From Chitinophagaceae bacterium DXS (GTDB lineage: Bacteria; Bacteroidota; Bacteroidia; Chitinophagales; Chitinophagaceae): a stretch of 64,000 nucleotides of DNA. Position numbers and translations under genes: made by a program. This document shows positions 9,654 through 18,978 of the stretch, in pieces. The notes under the pieces were generated by a model. That model was not told where the DNA came from and made no database searches. It saw only the letters and a list, made by a program, of their open reading frames with translations. The stretch lies in the NCBI GenBank assembly GCA_030345135.1, contig CP128386.1:7177001-7241000 (forward strand), given 5' to 3'. Position 1 is the first letter of the stretch. The number at the start of each line of letters is the position of its first letter.

Positions 9654-9847
9654 TTAAGTATTTCCGGTTTTCATGGGATCATGTAATGTGGGAAATAAGC
9701 TACCCGAATTTATTAATGCTTCTCGCTACAATACCGAAGTATAAGACGGACAAAAAGAAGAAAGTAAATGAGTCGGACGCGGATGATGATGAGATTGAGG
9801 TAATCGACGATGTACAGGATTTAGCGGACTTTATAAACAGTAACTAA
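9156..9847 (+). CDS. Tail assembly chaperone, frameshifted (GT-type) product
   Basis: If ribosomes slip at 9575-9581, 142 residues of the short chaperone are joined to 88 residues read in the -1 frame, giving about 230 residues. The extension contains an acidic/glycine linker (GDEPDGSGEK), a compact aromatic helix region (FSWDHVMWEISYPNLLMLL), a lysine cluster and an acidic end (DADDDEIEVIDD). The T-part has no good start of its own upstream of the linker (its first ATG is at 9686), which supports frameshift expression. The stop is 1 nt before the tape-measure ATG. In known phages the T domain contacts the tape measure. Confidence 0.7.
9575..9581 (+). promoter_or_regulatory. Programmed -1 ribosomal frameshift slippery site AAAGGGG
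   Basis: In the frame of the chaperone gene the bases read ATA AAG GGG, so the heptamer A_AAG_GGG fits X_XXY_YYZ exactly. Slippage by -1 re-pairs as AAA GGG and enters a frame open from 9533 to the stop at 9845-9847, just before the tape-measure start. A hairpin CAGGGG/CCCCTG lies at 9612-9633, 30 nt downstream, which is further than usual for a stimulator, so its role is doubtful. Confidence 0.75.
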
Positions 9848-9848
9848 T

Positions 9849-12800
9849 ATGCCAGTATCAATAGGTGGTGCTTTAGAGTTTGATGCAGTGATTAATATGT
9901 CGCAGTTTGGCGCTCAAATCAGAAGGATAGAGGCTGAATTGCAGGGCATTGCAACTACCGCAAAAAATAGTGGTGCGGAAACTGAAAGGTATTTATCAAA
10001 GCTTGCAACTGCAGCCGGTGCTTTTTTCTCTTTGAGTGCCGGCAAGGAGTTTATAACAAATGTTGCTAATGTTAGGGGTGAATTTCAACAACTGGAAGTT
10101 TCTTTCAGAACAATGCTCAAAAGCAAAGAAAAGGCAGATGAGCTTATGTCAGAAGCTGTTAAGCTGGCGGCAACAACTCCGTTTGATTTGCAAGCCGTAG
10201 GCCAAGGTGCCAAGCAACTATTGGCTTACGGATTTAAAGCTCAAGACATCACCAAAACGCTGACCATGCTTGGAAACGTGGCTTCTGGCGTTTCCGCTCC
10301 ATTGGGCGACATTGTGTATTTATACGGCACATTGCAAACGCAAGGTCGTGCATATACCAAAGATATCATGCAGTTTACTTCGCGTGGTATTCCAATCATA
10401 GATGAACTTGCTAAGCAATTCGGCGTCACAAAAGACAAGGTTCAAGAATTGGTAGAAGCCGGCAAGGTTGGATTTCCTGAGGTTGAAAAGGCATTTCAAA
10501 ACATGACTGGCCAGGGTGGTTTATTCTTTAACCTGATGCAGGAGCAAAGCAAAACAATCACGGGGCTTATTTCCAACATGAAAGACTCTTGGAGTCAGAT
10601 GCTCAACGAAATCGGGAAAGCCAATGAGGGTACAATTGCCTCGGTGATTAAGTTGGCAACCTCAGCCATTGAGCATTACCAAGATGTCTTAGATATTATC
10701 AAAGTATTGATCGCAACTTACGGAGCCTATAAAGCGGCCGTTATTGCAGCAACCGTCGCGGAACGAATTCAAGGTGAAATGATGGTTCAGCGAGCTTTAG
10801 CGGGGGCAAAGCTCAATACTATGCAAGCTTTAGGAGCTGTTCTGACTATGAACTATCAAAGAGCGATGGATGCGTTAAATAAGACTTTGTTAGCAAATCC
10901 CTATGCTATTGTTGCTGCGGCTATCGGAACGTTAATAGCTGCAATCGTTGTTTATCGTAAAGAAGTTGTAAGTGCCAAGGATGCTACAGAACTTTTGAAA
11001 GATGTCCATGAGAAGACTGCCGACTCCTATGCAGAACAGGAAGCTAAGATCCGGCCATATCTCGAAGTTTTAAAGGAAGGCAATCTGACTGAGCAAAAGC
11101 GCGTAGACATTTACAACAAACTGAAAGAGATAGACCCCAAAATTATCGAAGGTATTAACGCGAAAAAGCTTTCCTATGATCAGTTGGCCGACAGTGTTGA
11201 TAAGTACCTTACCAACTTGCGAAAGCAAATAGCATTTGAGGCGAATGAAAGTGCATACAGAGCTAGTGTACAGCAGGAGAATTTAATTAAGAAACAGATC
11301 GAAAAGCAGCAAAAGCTTGTAGAACAATACCAGAAGAGCGCCAACTCGACACGCAAAGGTCCGATCATAGCCGGATCTGGATTAGGTGTTGGCAACGTCG
11401 AAGACTCCTTCGATAAGTTAGCTGGAGCAAATGAAGAACTAGCCCGCTTGAATAGCCAGTTAAAGTATCAGGAAGAGACAACGAAAAAAATAGGGGATGA
11501 TGTAAAAAAAGTTGTCAAGGAAACAACAGAGGATTCGGCTAAAAATGCGTCTGCTGCAACAGTTAAAAATAAAGCCTGGTATGATGCGGAAATTGCACGA
11601 TTGAAAGATTTACAAGCGCCATTGGCTGTCGCATCTAAAGAATATAAAGCCTATCAGGCCCAAATAGAGAAGCTTCAGGATGAACTAAACCCAAAAGCGA
11701 AACATCAAGAAGATCAGGAAAGTAAAATTAATACCCTGTTAGAAGCGAGGAATTCTATACTGGAGAGAATAAAAAGTGTTCAGCGCGATGCTACACAAAG
11801 CGGCCTTATAAAAGAACAAAGTGAAATTGACCGTATCAATGAAAAATATGAGAATGTCATCGCTTCGGTGGAAGAATACAACAAGAAGGTTACTGATTTT
11901 AATACGAAAAACAAAACCAATGTTAAAGGCATCAGCCTATCGGATATTGATGCTATCAACAAAGCAAAACAGACAGAAGCTACAAATGCACAATATAAAA
12001 TTGACTCTGAAAACTACCTGAAAAGCCTTTCATTAAAGAGAGAAGCCTTTGAAGCCTTTCAAAAAATACAGGCTGAAGGCAATGAGGAAATGACTGCAGT
12101 TGCGCGGGATCAGTATAAAGACCAGATCGGTGACTTTAATTCTTACGTTGACTACCTGAAATCAGAGAGGTCTAAGTTGATGGCTGCGTTGGCCATTGGT
12201 GGTCCGAATGTCGGCATAAGCAATTCTTTGCTATCCATTAATCAACAGATTACAGAGCAAGAGACGAAGGATGAAAATGATAGGAAGGCGAAGACCATTG
12301 CGATGTATCGCGATTTAATACATTTGGCACAGAGCTATTCATCTCAAAAAGCTGCGATTGAGAAGAAATATGCTGACTTAAATGGCGCACTGGATAAACA
12401 ACAGGACGTAATTGGTAAAGAGGAATATGATAAGCGATTAACCGCATTAAAGGAAAGTAAGGCTGCTGAGCTTGCTGAGGTGGAGAATAGCCGTTTACGC
12501 CAAACGGAAGCCTATAAGATAATGGGTCAAGACATACTGTCTCTCACCCGTGAGCAGCTTAAGCAGAGGCTTGACGCTTTACGAGAAACGCTTAAGAGGG
12601 GAACGACAACAGATAAAGACGGAAATAACGTCTTGTTAACCCCGCAGATGAAAGCGGATCTTGAAGGGGTGATAGAACAGGGCGAAAAGTTTTACGGAGA
12701 TACCAAAGAGATATTCGGTGTTTCTGTTCGACAAATGGAAAAGATCGCGGGCTATGGATTTGACATAGGCAGCGGTTTTCAAGCTATTGGTGATTCACTA

Positions 12801-13991
12801 AAAGACATTAATCCTGGCCTTTCCGATACCCTGCAAACGATGGGGGAAATCGCCAATGTTGGAGCAAATGCATTGACTGCAGTTGCAGGTTTTGCTTCCG
12901 GCAATATTGCTGCCGGTATTTCTGGAACAATAGGATTTATCACTGGAATTATTAAATTGTTTTCAGCGGCGAAGCAATCTCAGAAGAAAGCCTTGGAGGA
13001 CTTAAAGAAATACCAGGATGACCTCATTAAAGGAGAGATCGCATATAATGAACTGCTGCGTGAAAGACAGAGAACACAGGAAGATATCAGTAAGCTGACG
13101 GTGCAGGAGCTAATGCAACGTGAAAAGATGCTTGATATCCAAAAGCAACAGGCGCAGGCGGACTATGACAGACTGCTTGCTCAAATTCAATCATCCGGCC
13201 AACAAATCACCGGTGCTCATACAGAAAAATATGGAGGTTTTCTTGGTATTGCTCGAAAAACCAAAGTCGTTAACGAGCTGGCAGGCCTTTCCGGTGCTGA
13301 CTATGATCAGCTTGAAAAACTGTTCACAGAAGGGAAACTAGACGATGCGACAAAAAGCTGGTTTCAGGAACTGCAGAAGGTGCATGATGAGTTAAAAGGC
13401 ATTGGCGAAGATGCTGAAGCAGCACAGGAAGAATTAAATCAACGATATACTGGCACAACTGCAGATTCGATTGTAGATGGTATCGTTGATGGTTTCAGCC
13501 AAGGCCTTGACAGCGCTGCTGACTTTGCAGACAATTTCCAGGATCTGATGAAGAAGGCTGTGTTGAATTCTTTGAAATATCAAACCTTGCAGAAGCCACT
13601 CGAAGATTTCTACAAGCAGTTTGCCGCGGCAACGGAAAGTGATAACATGCTTACAAATGATGAGCTTAATGCTCTTCAAAATACTTACAGCGGGATTATT
13701 GATAACGCAGCTCAGCAATTCCAGAAGTTGCAAGACATTACCAATCTGGATTTCTCTAGCAATACAGATACTGCAAATTCTGTAAAAGGTGCCATCAAAG
13801 GCATGTCTGAGCAGCAGGCTGACCTGTTAGCTGGGCAGTTTGGCGGCATGCGAATGACTTTGCTTGATCAGTTAAATGTAGCTCGTCAAGGATTGGTTTC
13901 CTTACAGCAAATTGAACTCAATACGAGTTACATTCTCCAGGTTAAGGATATTTTGTATACAATGAATCGTGATGGCATAAAAGTTAAGTAA
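9849..13991 (+). CDS. Phage tail tape measure protein
   Basis: 1380 residues, by far the longest helical protein of the window and placed straight after the chaperone pair. The N-terminal 270 residues contain the conserved tape-measure domain, with a recognisable core (TTPFDLQAVGQGAKQLLAYG, then FTSRGIPIIDELAKQFG) . Hydrophobic segments occur at about 295-315, 350-370 and 1005-1040, and long coiled-coil regions at about 380-560, 590-760 and 830-960. The protein sets tail length, occupies the tube lumen and is ejected with DNA. By the usual relation of roughly 1.5 Angstrom per residue, a tail of about 200 nm is expected; this is inference. No muralytic motif was seen. Confidence 0.93.
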   Translation: MPVSIGGALEFDAVINMSQFGAQIRRIEAELQGIATTAKNSGAETERYLSKLATAAGAFFSLSAGKEFITNVANVRGEFQQLEVSFRTMLKSKEKADELMSEAVKLAATTPFDLQAVGQGAKQLLAYGFKAQDITKTLTMLGNVASGVSAPLGDIVYLYGTLQTQGRAYTKDIMQFTSRGIPIIDELAKQFGVTKDKVQELVEAGKVGFPEVEKAFQNMTGQGGLFFNLMQEQSKTITGLISNMKDSWSQMLNEIGKANEGTIASVIKLATSAIEHYQDVLDIIKVLIATYGAYKAAVIAATVAERIQGEMMVQRALAGAKLNTMQALGAVLTMNYQRAMDALNKTLLANPYAIVAAAIGTLIAAIVVYRKEVVSAKDATELLKDVHEKTADSYAEQEAKIRPYLEVLKEGNLTEQKRVDIYNKLKEIDPKIIEGINAKKLSYDQLADSVDKYLTNLRKQIAFEANESAYRASVQQENLIKKQIEKQQKLVEQYQKSANSTRKGPIIAGSGLGVGNVEDSFDKLAGANEELARLNSQLKYQEETTKKIGDDVKKVVKETTEDSAKNASAATVKNKAWYDAEIARLKDLQAPLAVASKEYKAYQAQIEKLQDELNPKAKHQEDQESKINTLLEARNSILERIKSVQRDATQSGLIKEQSEIDRINEKYENVIASVEEYNKKVTDFNTKNKTNVKGISLSDIDAINKAKQTEATNAQYKIDSENYLKSLSLKREAFEAFQKIQAEGNEEMTAVARDQYKDQIGDFNSYVDYLKSERSKLMAALAIGGPNVGISNSLLSINQQITEQETKDENDRKAKTIAMYRDLIHLAQSYSSQKAAIEKKYADLNGALDKQQDVIGKEEYDKRLTALKESKAAELAEVENSRLRQTEAYKIMGQDILSLTREQLKQRLDALRETLKRGTTTDKDGNNVLLTPQMKADLEGVIEQGEKFYGDTKEIFGVSVRQMEKIAGYGFDIGSGFQAIGDSLKDINPGLSDTLQTMGEIANVGANALTAVAGFASGNIAAGISGTIGFITGIIKLFSAAKQSQKKALEDLKKYQDDLIKGEIAYNELLRERQRTQEDISKLTVQELMQREKMLDIQKQQAQADYDRLLAQIQSSGQQITGAHTEKYGGFLGIARKTKVVNELAGLSGADYDQLEKLFTEGKLDDATKSWFQELQKVHDELKGIGEDAEAAQEELNQRYTGTTADSIVDGIVDGFSQGLDSAADFADNFQDLMKKAVLNSLKYQTLQKPLEDFYKQFAAATESDNMLTNDELNALQNTYSGIIDNAAQQFQKLQDITNLDFSSNTDTANSVKGAIKGMSEQQADLLAGQFGGMRMTLLDQLNVARQGLVSLQQIELNTSYILQVKDILYTMNRDGIKVK

Positions 13992-13992
13992 T

Positions 13993-14472
13993 ATGACAAA
14001 GATATATTTGGACGGCATAGATATTCAAACTGTATTCGGTATCTCAATCGAAAGCGGTACAGACGACTTTTTGAAATATCCTGCAAAAAAAGATTCGATA
14101 ACGCACGACTGGCAGGACGCGAACGGATTGGATGTCGATCTTACCAAAATGTTTTTCAATGCCCGTAATATTTCACTCCGCTGCAATGTTATTGTAGACA
14201 ATGAAGAGCAGTTTTGGCAGAATTACCAGTCGTTTCTTGCACAACTCGCAAAGCCGGGATATAGAAGAATTCAAGTGTCACAATTCGGAGAGAAAAGTTT
14301 CTATTGTTACTACAAAGAATGCACAAGCTTCACCAGGTTCACGCGGATCAAAGACAACGGACTTTCTCGTATTGGGTGCAAGTTTACTCTTAACCTAGTG
14401 GAGGGGGAGCCGAATATTGATTATAACAACGTTTTTATTGTTGACGAACAAGGGAGGTTTTTAGTATCATGA
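13993..14472 (+). CDS. Distal tail (Dit-like) protein
   Basis: 159 residues, directly after the tape measure (1 nt gap) and overlapping the next gene by 4 nt. The beta-rich sequence with an N-terminal 'YLDGIDIQTVFGISIESG' segment and a C-terminal beta-sandwich-like region fits a short distal tail protein, the hub that joins tail tube and baseplate. The order tape measure, Dit, Tal is conserved in siphoviruses and is the main evidence. It is shorter than the Dit of Gram-positive phages (about 250 residues), so it may represent only the ring-forming N-terminal domain. Confidence 0.65.
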   Translation: MTKIYLDGIDIQTVFGISIESGTDDFLKYPAKKDSITHDWQDANGLDVDLTKMFFNARNISLRCNVIVDNEEQFWQNYQSFLAQLAKPGYRRIQVSQFGEKSFYCYYKECTSFTRFTRIKDNGLSRIGCKFTLNLVEGEPNIDYNNVFIVDEQGRFLVS

Positions 14473-16007
14473 CAACCATTGAAATTTTCAGAGGATCCGG
14501 ATATTTAACAACGATCAAGCCAGAGGATAATTCTGTTCAGGTAAAGAAAATTATGGGGGAGAATGAGCTAAGGATCTCGTTCAAGCTCAATCTTTATATT
14601 GACTTTCTGGTTAATGACTTTTGTACTGTATTTGGCGAAAGGTACCAGCTTAACCAACCTCCAACGGTGAAAAAAGTTGCGTCAACGTTGTATGAGTATG
14701 ATATGGTCATGGAGAGCGAAGCTTCAAACCTTGCAAAAGTTCAATATTTATTCCTGGGCGATGATAACACACTCAAGGAAGCGGACTTCTCTCTGATGGG
14801 AAACGCTGAAACGTTTCTTGATCTTTTAATTCAAAATGCCAATCGTGTCGGTTCAGGATGGATAAAAGGACAGGTGATCAGTACTATATACAAAAACCTT
14901 ACTTTCTCCGCTGAAAACTGTTATAACGTATTGGGGCGTCTTTCGGAAGAATTTGAAACTGAGTTTTGGGTTGATGGCAAAACTATCCACGTTACCCGCC
15001 GTCAAAGAGATAAAGGATATGTTTTCCAGCATGGCAGAAACAAAGGCCTGTATGACATCACCAGGCAGAATGTTGATAGCAGCAATATAGTGACGCGCCT
15101 TTATGCGTTTGGAAGCGATAAAAACATCCCTTCCGACTACCGGAACTATAGCAAGCGGTTAAAGATGGATGTTGACTATATCGAGGAGAATACACAGCAG
15201 TACGGCATTATTGAGTCTACTCAGATATTCGATGACATCTATCCACATCGTACCGGTACCGTTACATCTGTAAATGCCACAGATAGTAAAAAGTTTATCG
15301 ATACTACGCTTGACTTTGATATTAATGACCAGCTGCTGGCTGGGATTTCAGCTAAGGTTGTGTTCAATACTGGCCAATTATCAGGCTACACTTTGGAAAT
15401 TAGCAAATTTGACAACTCCACAAAAGAGTTCACATTGCTCAAGAATAAGGATGAAAGGACGCTGGAAATTCCAAATGATGACATCAGGCCGGCTATCGGT
15501 GATCAATATGTTTTGGTTGATATTAAAATGCCGGACAGTTATATCACAGCAGCAGAACAGCAATTGAAGGCAAAAGCATACGAGGTGCTGGCTTTAAATA
15601 GTGGTCCTCAGCTGTCCTATAAACTTTCAGTAGATCCAGTCTTTATGAAAAAGAAAGGCTATAGCTTGAGCATTGGCGATCTTGTTTGGCTGAAAGATGA
15701 CGAACTGAATGTGAGGCGCAGGATCCGCGTAACATCATGCGAACGCAACATTATTGATGAAAACCGTTACAATATTGAAATAGCTGATGCAGTACAGGTG
15801 GGTACCATTGCCAAGCTGATGACTACACAGTCAAATACCGGCCGGGATGTGAATGATCTTGGCAGGAGTGTACAAAATAATGCAATTCTGAATGGAAATG
15901 TTATTGGCACATTGAAGTTCGATTCCATCCCTGTCACGTCGACTACAACGGGCTTCTCTCAAATATATATCGAGGACTCAACGGGTAAACTTTATAAGAA
16001 AATATAG
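14469..16007 (+). CDS. Tail-associated (Tal/gp27-like) baseplate hub protein
   Basis: 512 residues. It follows the Dit-like gene with a 4-nt overlap, the usual place of the tail-associated lysin/hub protein that closes the tail tube. The N-terminal part is beta-rich with a conserved central segment (VSTIYKNLTFSAENCYNVLG, then LSEEFETEFWVDGKTI) reminiscent of the hub fold used by phage tail endopeptidase-like proteins, where a linear cell-wall-binding or penetrating part may follow. No peptidase active-site motif could be identified in the C-terminal third, so enzymatic activity should not be assumed. Confidence 0.65.
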   Translation: MTTIEIFRGSGYLTTIKPEDNSVQVKKIMGENELRISFKLNLYIDFLVNDFCTVFGERYQLNQPPTVKKVASTLYEYDMVMESEASNLAKVQYLFLGDDNTLKEADFSLMGNAETFLDLLIQNANRVGSGWIKGQVISTIYKNLTFSAENCYNVLGRLSEEFETEFWVDGKTIHVTRRQRDKGYVFQHGRNKGLYDITRQNVDSSNIVTRLYAFGSDKNIPSDYRNYSKRLKMDVDYIEENTQQYGIIESTQIFDDIYPHRTGTVTSVNATDSKKFIDTTLDFDINDQLLAGISAKVVFNTGQLSGYTLEISKFDNSTKEFTLLKNKDERTLEIPNDDIRPAIGDQYVLVDIKMPDSYITAAEQQLKAKAYEVLALNSGPQLSYKLSVDPVFMKKKGYSLSIGDLVWLKDDELNVRRRIRVTSCERNIIDENRYNIEIADAVQVGTIAKLMTTQSNTGRDVNDLGRSVQNNAILNGNVIGTLKFDSIPVTSTTTGFSQIYIEDSTGKLYKKI

Positions 16008-16083
16008 CAACGAAAGTTCTATGTTGCTGTATTTTCTGTGATGCCCTTTTTTATCCTTATTAGGTTGCAGCTAAATCTGCAGA

Positions 16084-17340
16084 ATGGCTGACTTAATCAC
16101 TGTGAGGATTCCAGAACTACCTGAGCAACCAGGAGAAACACTTTCACTCGAAGACAAGGTCCCTGTATTTATAGCGGCTGAAAATAAAACGAAACACTGC
16201 TCAATAAATTCACTTCGTGATTTAATTGTTGTAGGAGATGATGGCTCTTATGCACCTGTTTATAATGGTGGTTCTGTAATATATGTTGTTCCATCTGCAC
16301 AGAGTGGAACGGCCACAGCAAGTATTCCAACGCTTGCAGGAATGAATTTTAATCTTTACCGTAATGGTGTTCCGCTTCTTCCTACTGAATACGAGATACT
16401 TTCTGCTGGTGGATTTAAGTTAAAAGCGGGATTGCTAATGAGTGCCGCCGAACGCTATGAATTGCGAGTATTTGAACTACAAGGCGGGAATGCCGGTTCT
16501 GGGGCTGGAGGTCTGGTAACGGGTAAGGTAGTCGTTACAGCGAATAAAACGTTGGCCGCAACTGATGCAAACAAATTGATCCAGATTCGCGGGGCAAATA
16601 ATATACTGACAATTATCCTTCCGGACGGCGACTCCGTTCCGGAAAACACAATCATACCTATAGAGTCCACGATAAATAACCTTAAGCAGCATAAGATTCA
16701 GACACAAAATGGCCAGTACATCTACTTTAAGAGCACATCAAAAACTTATATGTGGATTGGAGTAAGTGAAATGCTGTTTCTGTATTGGGGAGGTGATGGC
16801 TGGTATGTATTTGGGTACGATGGCAACTTTCTCAACTTAACGCAGCCGGTGGCAGCTTATAAGGTTGGGTTCAATCAATATAAAGCTGACGGAAGTATTG
16901 TTAACAGAGCTGACTGTCCAAAGCTTTGGGAAGAGGTATTGACATTGGGTCTTTCGCTTGTGGATGATGCAACGTGGTTAACACCATCTGTTACTCTTGG
17001 AGGCAGAACTGTAGAAAAACCATATCGTGGGTGTTTTTCAACAGGGAACGGAGTCGATACACTTCGTTTGCCGGATCTAACTAATGTCGCTTTACGTGGC
17101 CTAAAGGCGTCGGATTCGGATCGCTATTATAACAATGCCGGCGGCTTCCAACGTAATGAATTCGAATCACACGATCACGATTCAGGCATTTATAACAATT
17201 CACAGGACTACGACGATGGTGGATCGACTCCAAATAATATTGGTACTACAGCGACTAGTCAAAAGATAAAAACAAGTAAATCCGGCGGGACTGAAACACG
17301 CATGGACAACGTAGGTGTGATATGGGTTATCAACTACTAA
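16084..17340 (+). CDS. Phage tail fibre/collar-domain protein
   Basis: 418 residues. The C-terminal part (about 255-418) follows the phage tail collar pattern: a segment with SxxxRADCPKLWEEV, the LPDLTNVALRGL element, a His-Asp-rich tip (FESHDHDSG) and the closing strand ETRMDNVGVIWVINY, which corresponds to the 'ETRPxNxxxxxxIxI' end of collar proteins. The His/Asp cluster at about 361-365 may bind metal in the trimer tip, as in short tail fibres. The N-terminus (PELPEQPGETLSLEDKVPVF) looks like a virion-attachment part. A gap of 76 nt separates it from the hub gene. It is probably a second receptor-binding protein. Confidence 0.75.
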   Translation: MADLITVRIPELPEQPGETLSLEDKVPVFIAAENKTKHCSINSLRDLIVVGDDGSYAPVYNGGSVIYVVPSAQSGTATASIPTLAGMNFNLYRNGVPLLPTEYEILSAGGFKLKAGLLMSAAERYELRVFELQGGNAGSGAGGLVTGKVVVTANKTLAATDANKLIQIRGANNILTIILPDGDSVPENTIIPIESTINNLKQHKIQTQNGQYIYFKSTSKTYMWIGVSEMLFLYWGGDGWYVFGYDGNFLNLTQPVAAYKVGFNQYKADGSIVNRADCPKLWEEVLTLGLSLVDDATWLTPSVTLGGRTVEKPYRGCFSTGNGVDTLRLPDLTNVALRGLKASDSDRYYNNAGGFQRNEFESHDHDSGIYNNSQDYDDGGSTPNNIGTTATSQKIKTSKSGGTETRMDNVGVIWVINY

Positions 17341-17350
17341 AATTAAAGCA

Positions 17351-17968
17351 ATGATCACAGGCGAAATACTTAATAAAATATGTACACAAATAAGCGCTGC
17401 AAGGGCGGCACAAATAGCAGATGTCATTAACCAGGTTTTTCCTGCATATGGCATGACAGATCCTCGAGTAATGCAGACGGCAATAGCACAGATAGCACAT
17501 GAAAGCGGTGAGTTCTCAATCAAAAGCGAGAACATGAATTACAGTACTCCGGAAAGGATAATGGCAATCTGGCCGAGCCGGTTTAAGACGGTGGCTGATG
17601 CAAAGCCTTATGTAAGGAATGCACAGGCGTTGGCTAATAAGGTATACGGTGGAAGAATGGGCAATAACCAGCCTAATGACGGATATAACTTCCGCGGTGG
17701 TGGTTTTATGCAGTTGACCGGCCGTGAAAGCTACGAGAAATATGCTCGCTTTAAAGGGTTGTCAGTTGATAAAATTCACGAACAAATAAAGACTTCGGAC
17801 TTTTTCGCAATGGATAGCGCATGCTGGGAGTTTGCAGTTGATAAGGCCTTGATTGATGAAGCGCTTGCTGGTGACTTCTTAACCATTACGAAACGGATCA
17901 ACGGCGGTACGATTGGCCTTGCAGAAAGACAGAAGTATTATCAACGAGCAAAAAATTATATTGAATAA
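17351..17968 (+). CDS. GH19 (chitinase/lysozyme-like) endolysin
   Basis: 205 residues with no signal peptide. It matches phage GH19 endolysins: the N-terminal helical region carries AQIAHESGEFS with the likely catalytic acid Glu51 and second carboxylate Glu54, followed by YNFRGGGFMQLTG (about 112-124), the conserved substrate-groove motif, and a C-terminal GLAERQKYYQRA helix typical of the family. The enzyme cleaves the glycan strands of peptidoglycan during lysis. It lies 10 nt after the fibre gene, at the end of the late operon. The absence of a signal sequence implies release by a holin, for which the 8190 product is a candidate. Confidence 0.88.
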   Translation: MITGEILNKICTQISAARAAQIADVINQVFPAYGMTDPRVMQTAIAQIAHESGEFSIKSENMNYSTPERIMAIWPSRFKTVADAKPYVRNAQALANKVYGGRMGNNQPNDGYNFRGGGFMQLTGRESYEKYARFKGLSVDKIHEQIKTSDFFAMDSACWEFAVDKALIDEALAGDFLTITKRINGGTIGLAERQKYYQRAKNYIE

Positions 17969-18000
17969 AACGGTGGACGGCGTTTCCGAACAAATTTGAC

Positions 18001-18234
18001 ATGTCAGTAAAAGCAAAATTTAAATGCGACGGCATTAAGATTGACGAGCTCAACGAAGGGAATAAATATGTTACCCTGTCAGTAGTAACTCACGGCAGTG
18101 AAGAAAATAAAAGTTTTGCGAAGTATACCCCTGCGGGGCAAGTGGCTATTAATATTAGTCGTGAGACATCCGCTTATGATTATTTTAAAGAAGGTAGCGA
18201 GTACTATTTAACCTTCGATGAAGTACCGCAATAA
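18001..18234 (+). CDS. Small phage protein of unknown function
   Basis: 77 residues, soluble, with a beta-strand pattern (KAKFKCDGIKI, KYVTLSVV, SEYYLTFDEV) suggesting a small OB- or SH3-like barrel. It is the last gene of the late operon, 32 nt after the endolysin, and is followed by a strong terminator at 18266. No family was recognised. A role in DNA binding, superinfection or virion decoration cannot be chosen on sequence. Confidence 0.65.
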   Translation: MSVKAKFKCDGIKIDELNEGNKYVTLSVVTHGSEENKSFAKYTPAGQVAINISRETSAYDYFKEGSEYYLTFDEVPQ

Positions 18235-18265
18235 AGATTTTCTCATAGCAGTTAGTTTTGGTAAG

Positions 18266-18299
18266 GCCTGGCATTTTTATGCTGGGCTTTGTTTTTTTT
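18266..18299 (+). terminator. Terminator of the phage late operon
   Basis: A 9-bp stem (GCCTGGCAT with ATGCTGGGC, two G-T pairs) closes a 4-nt loop and is followed by TTTGTTTTTTTT. It ends the late operon after the 18001 gene. Confidence 0.8.
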
Positions 18300-18437
18300 C
18301 TTCATTTATGTAATTTGCAATTACAAAATCCTAAACTAGCTGCCGTTAGTCCTTTGCTTGCTAATCTGCGGAAATAGTTTGATTTGGCTCCATAATCCTT
18401 TGTAAATCAATGATAAAATATTTTTTAACTGAACAAG

Positions 18438-18469
18438 TTGGTATTGTCAAGTTAATGGTACTATATTTG
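18438..18469 (+). promoter_or_regulatory. Promoter of the TAC operon
   Basis: The -7 box TATATTTG at 18462-18469 matches the Bacteroidota consensus TAnnTTTG; a TTG at 18438-18440, 21 nt upstream, can serve as the -33 element. The expected start site is near 18475, inside the operator palindrome and about 15 nt before the TTG start codon. Confidence 0.6.
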
Positions 18470-18471
18470 TT

Positions 18472-18489
18472 CTTAACTTATAGGTTAAG
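18472..18489 (+). promoter_or_regulatory. 18-bp operator palindrome of the TAC operon
   Basis: CTTAACTTATAGGTTAAG is a palindrome with 16 of 18 symmetric positions (arms CTTAAC and GTTAAG). It covers the predicted transcription start and touches the toxin start codon. This is where an autoregulatory XRE antitoxin would bind; the next-but-one gene encodes such a protein. Confidence 0.65.
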
Positions 18490-18978
18490 TTGAAAGCAAC
18501 CTTTGAACCGATCGAAGATTTGTGTTCCGACTATTTAGCAACTTATTCAGTCTATTTGGACGACAACCCGATCACAGAATATGAACAATTTTATGAAAAG
18601 GAATTTCCAAACCATGCCGAGGAAATTAAAGAGATCGACTACATCCTTTACCAGTGTACCTACAGGGGCGCATTGTCCAACTTTTTTTATAAGCACGAAG
18701 GCGCCGCATCCGCAATACCCTATGTAAAAGCCGAGATAATTGAAAAAAATACTATTGACTTTGGGATTCGATTGTATTGCATTCGTCTAAGAAACGACAT
18801 GCTTATACTTCTCAATGGAGATGTAAAAACACACATTGATCCCGCACAATGTCCGAAGGTATCCCGACATTTCGCTCTTGCACATCGTCTAGGTCGTGCA
18901 ATCGATAAAGCGCTTGGCTCACGGGATCTTATTTTTAATCATAGAGAATGCTTGCAAGGGGAGGAAATTAATATATGA
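18490..18978 (+). CDS. Putative toxin of a toxin-antitoxin-chaperone module (RelE/HigB-like)
   Basis: 162 residues. No ATG exists near the 5' end; TTG at 18490 is the best start, directly after the operator. The C-terminal half (FGIRLYCIRLRNDMLILLNG, then SRHFALAHRLGRAIDKAL) resembles the core of RelE/HigB-type toxins, whose beta-strands and basic helix act as an mRNA interferase at the ribosome; the N-terminal 70 residues are an acidic extension. The gene overlaps the XRE antitoxin by 4 nt (ATGA). Toxin-first order is typical of HigBA and of TAC systems. The toxin identity rests on moderate sequence resemblance plus the operon; catalytic residues cannot be named with confidence. Confidence 0.6.
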   Translation: MKATFEPIEDLCSDYLATYSVYLDDNPITEYEQFYEKEFPNHAEEIKEIDYILYQCTYRGALSNFFYKHEGAASAIPYVKAEIIEKNTIDFGIRLYCIRLRNDMLILLNGDVKTHIDPAQCPKVSRHFALAHRLGRAIDKALGSRDLIFNHRECLQGEEINI

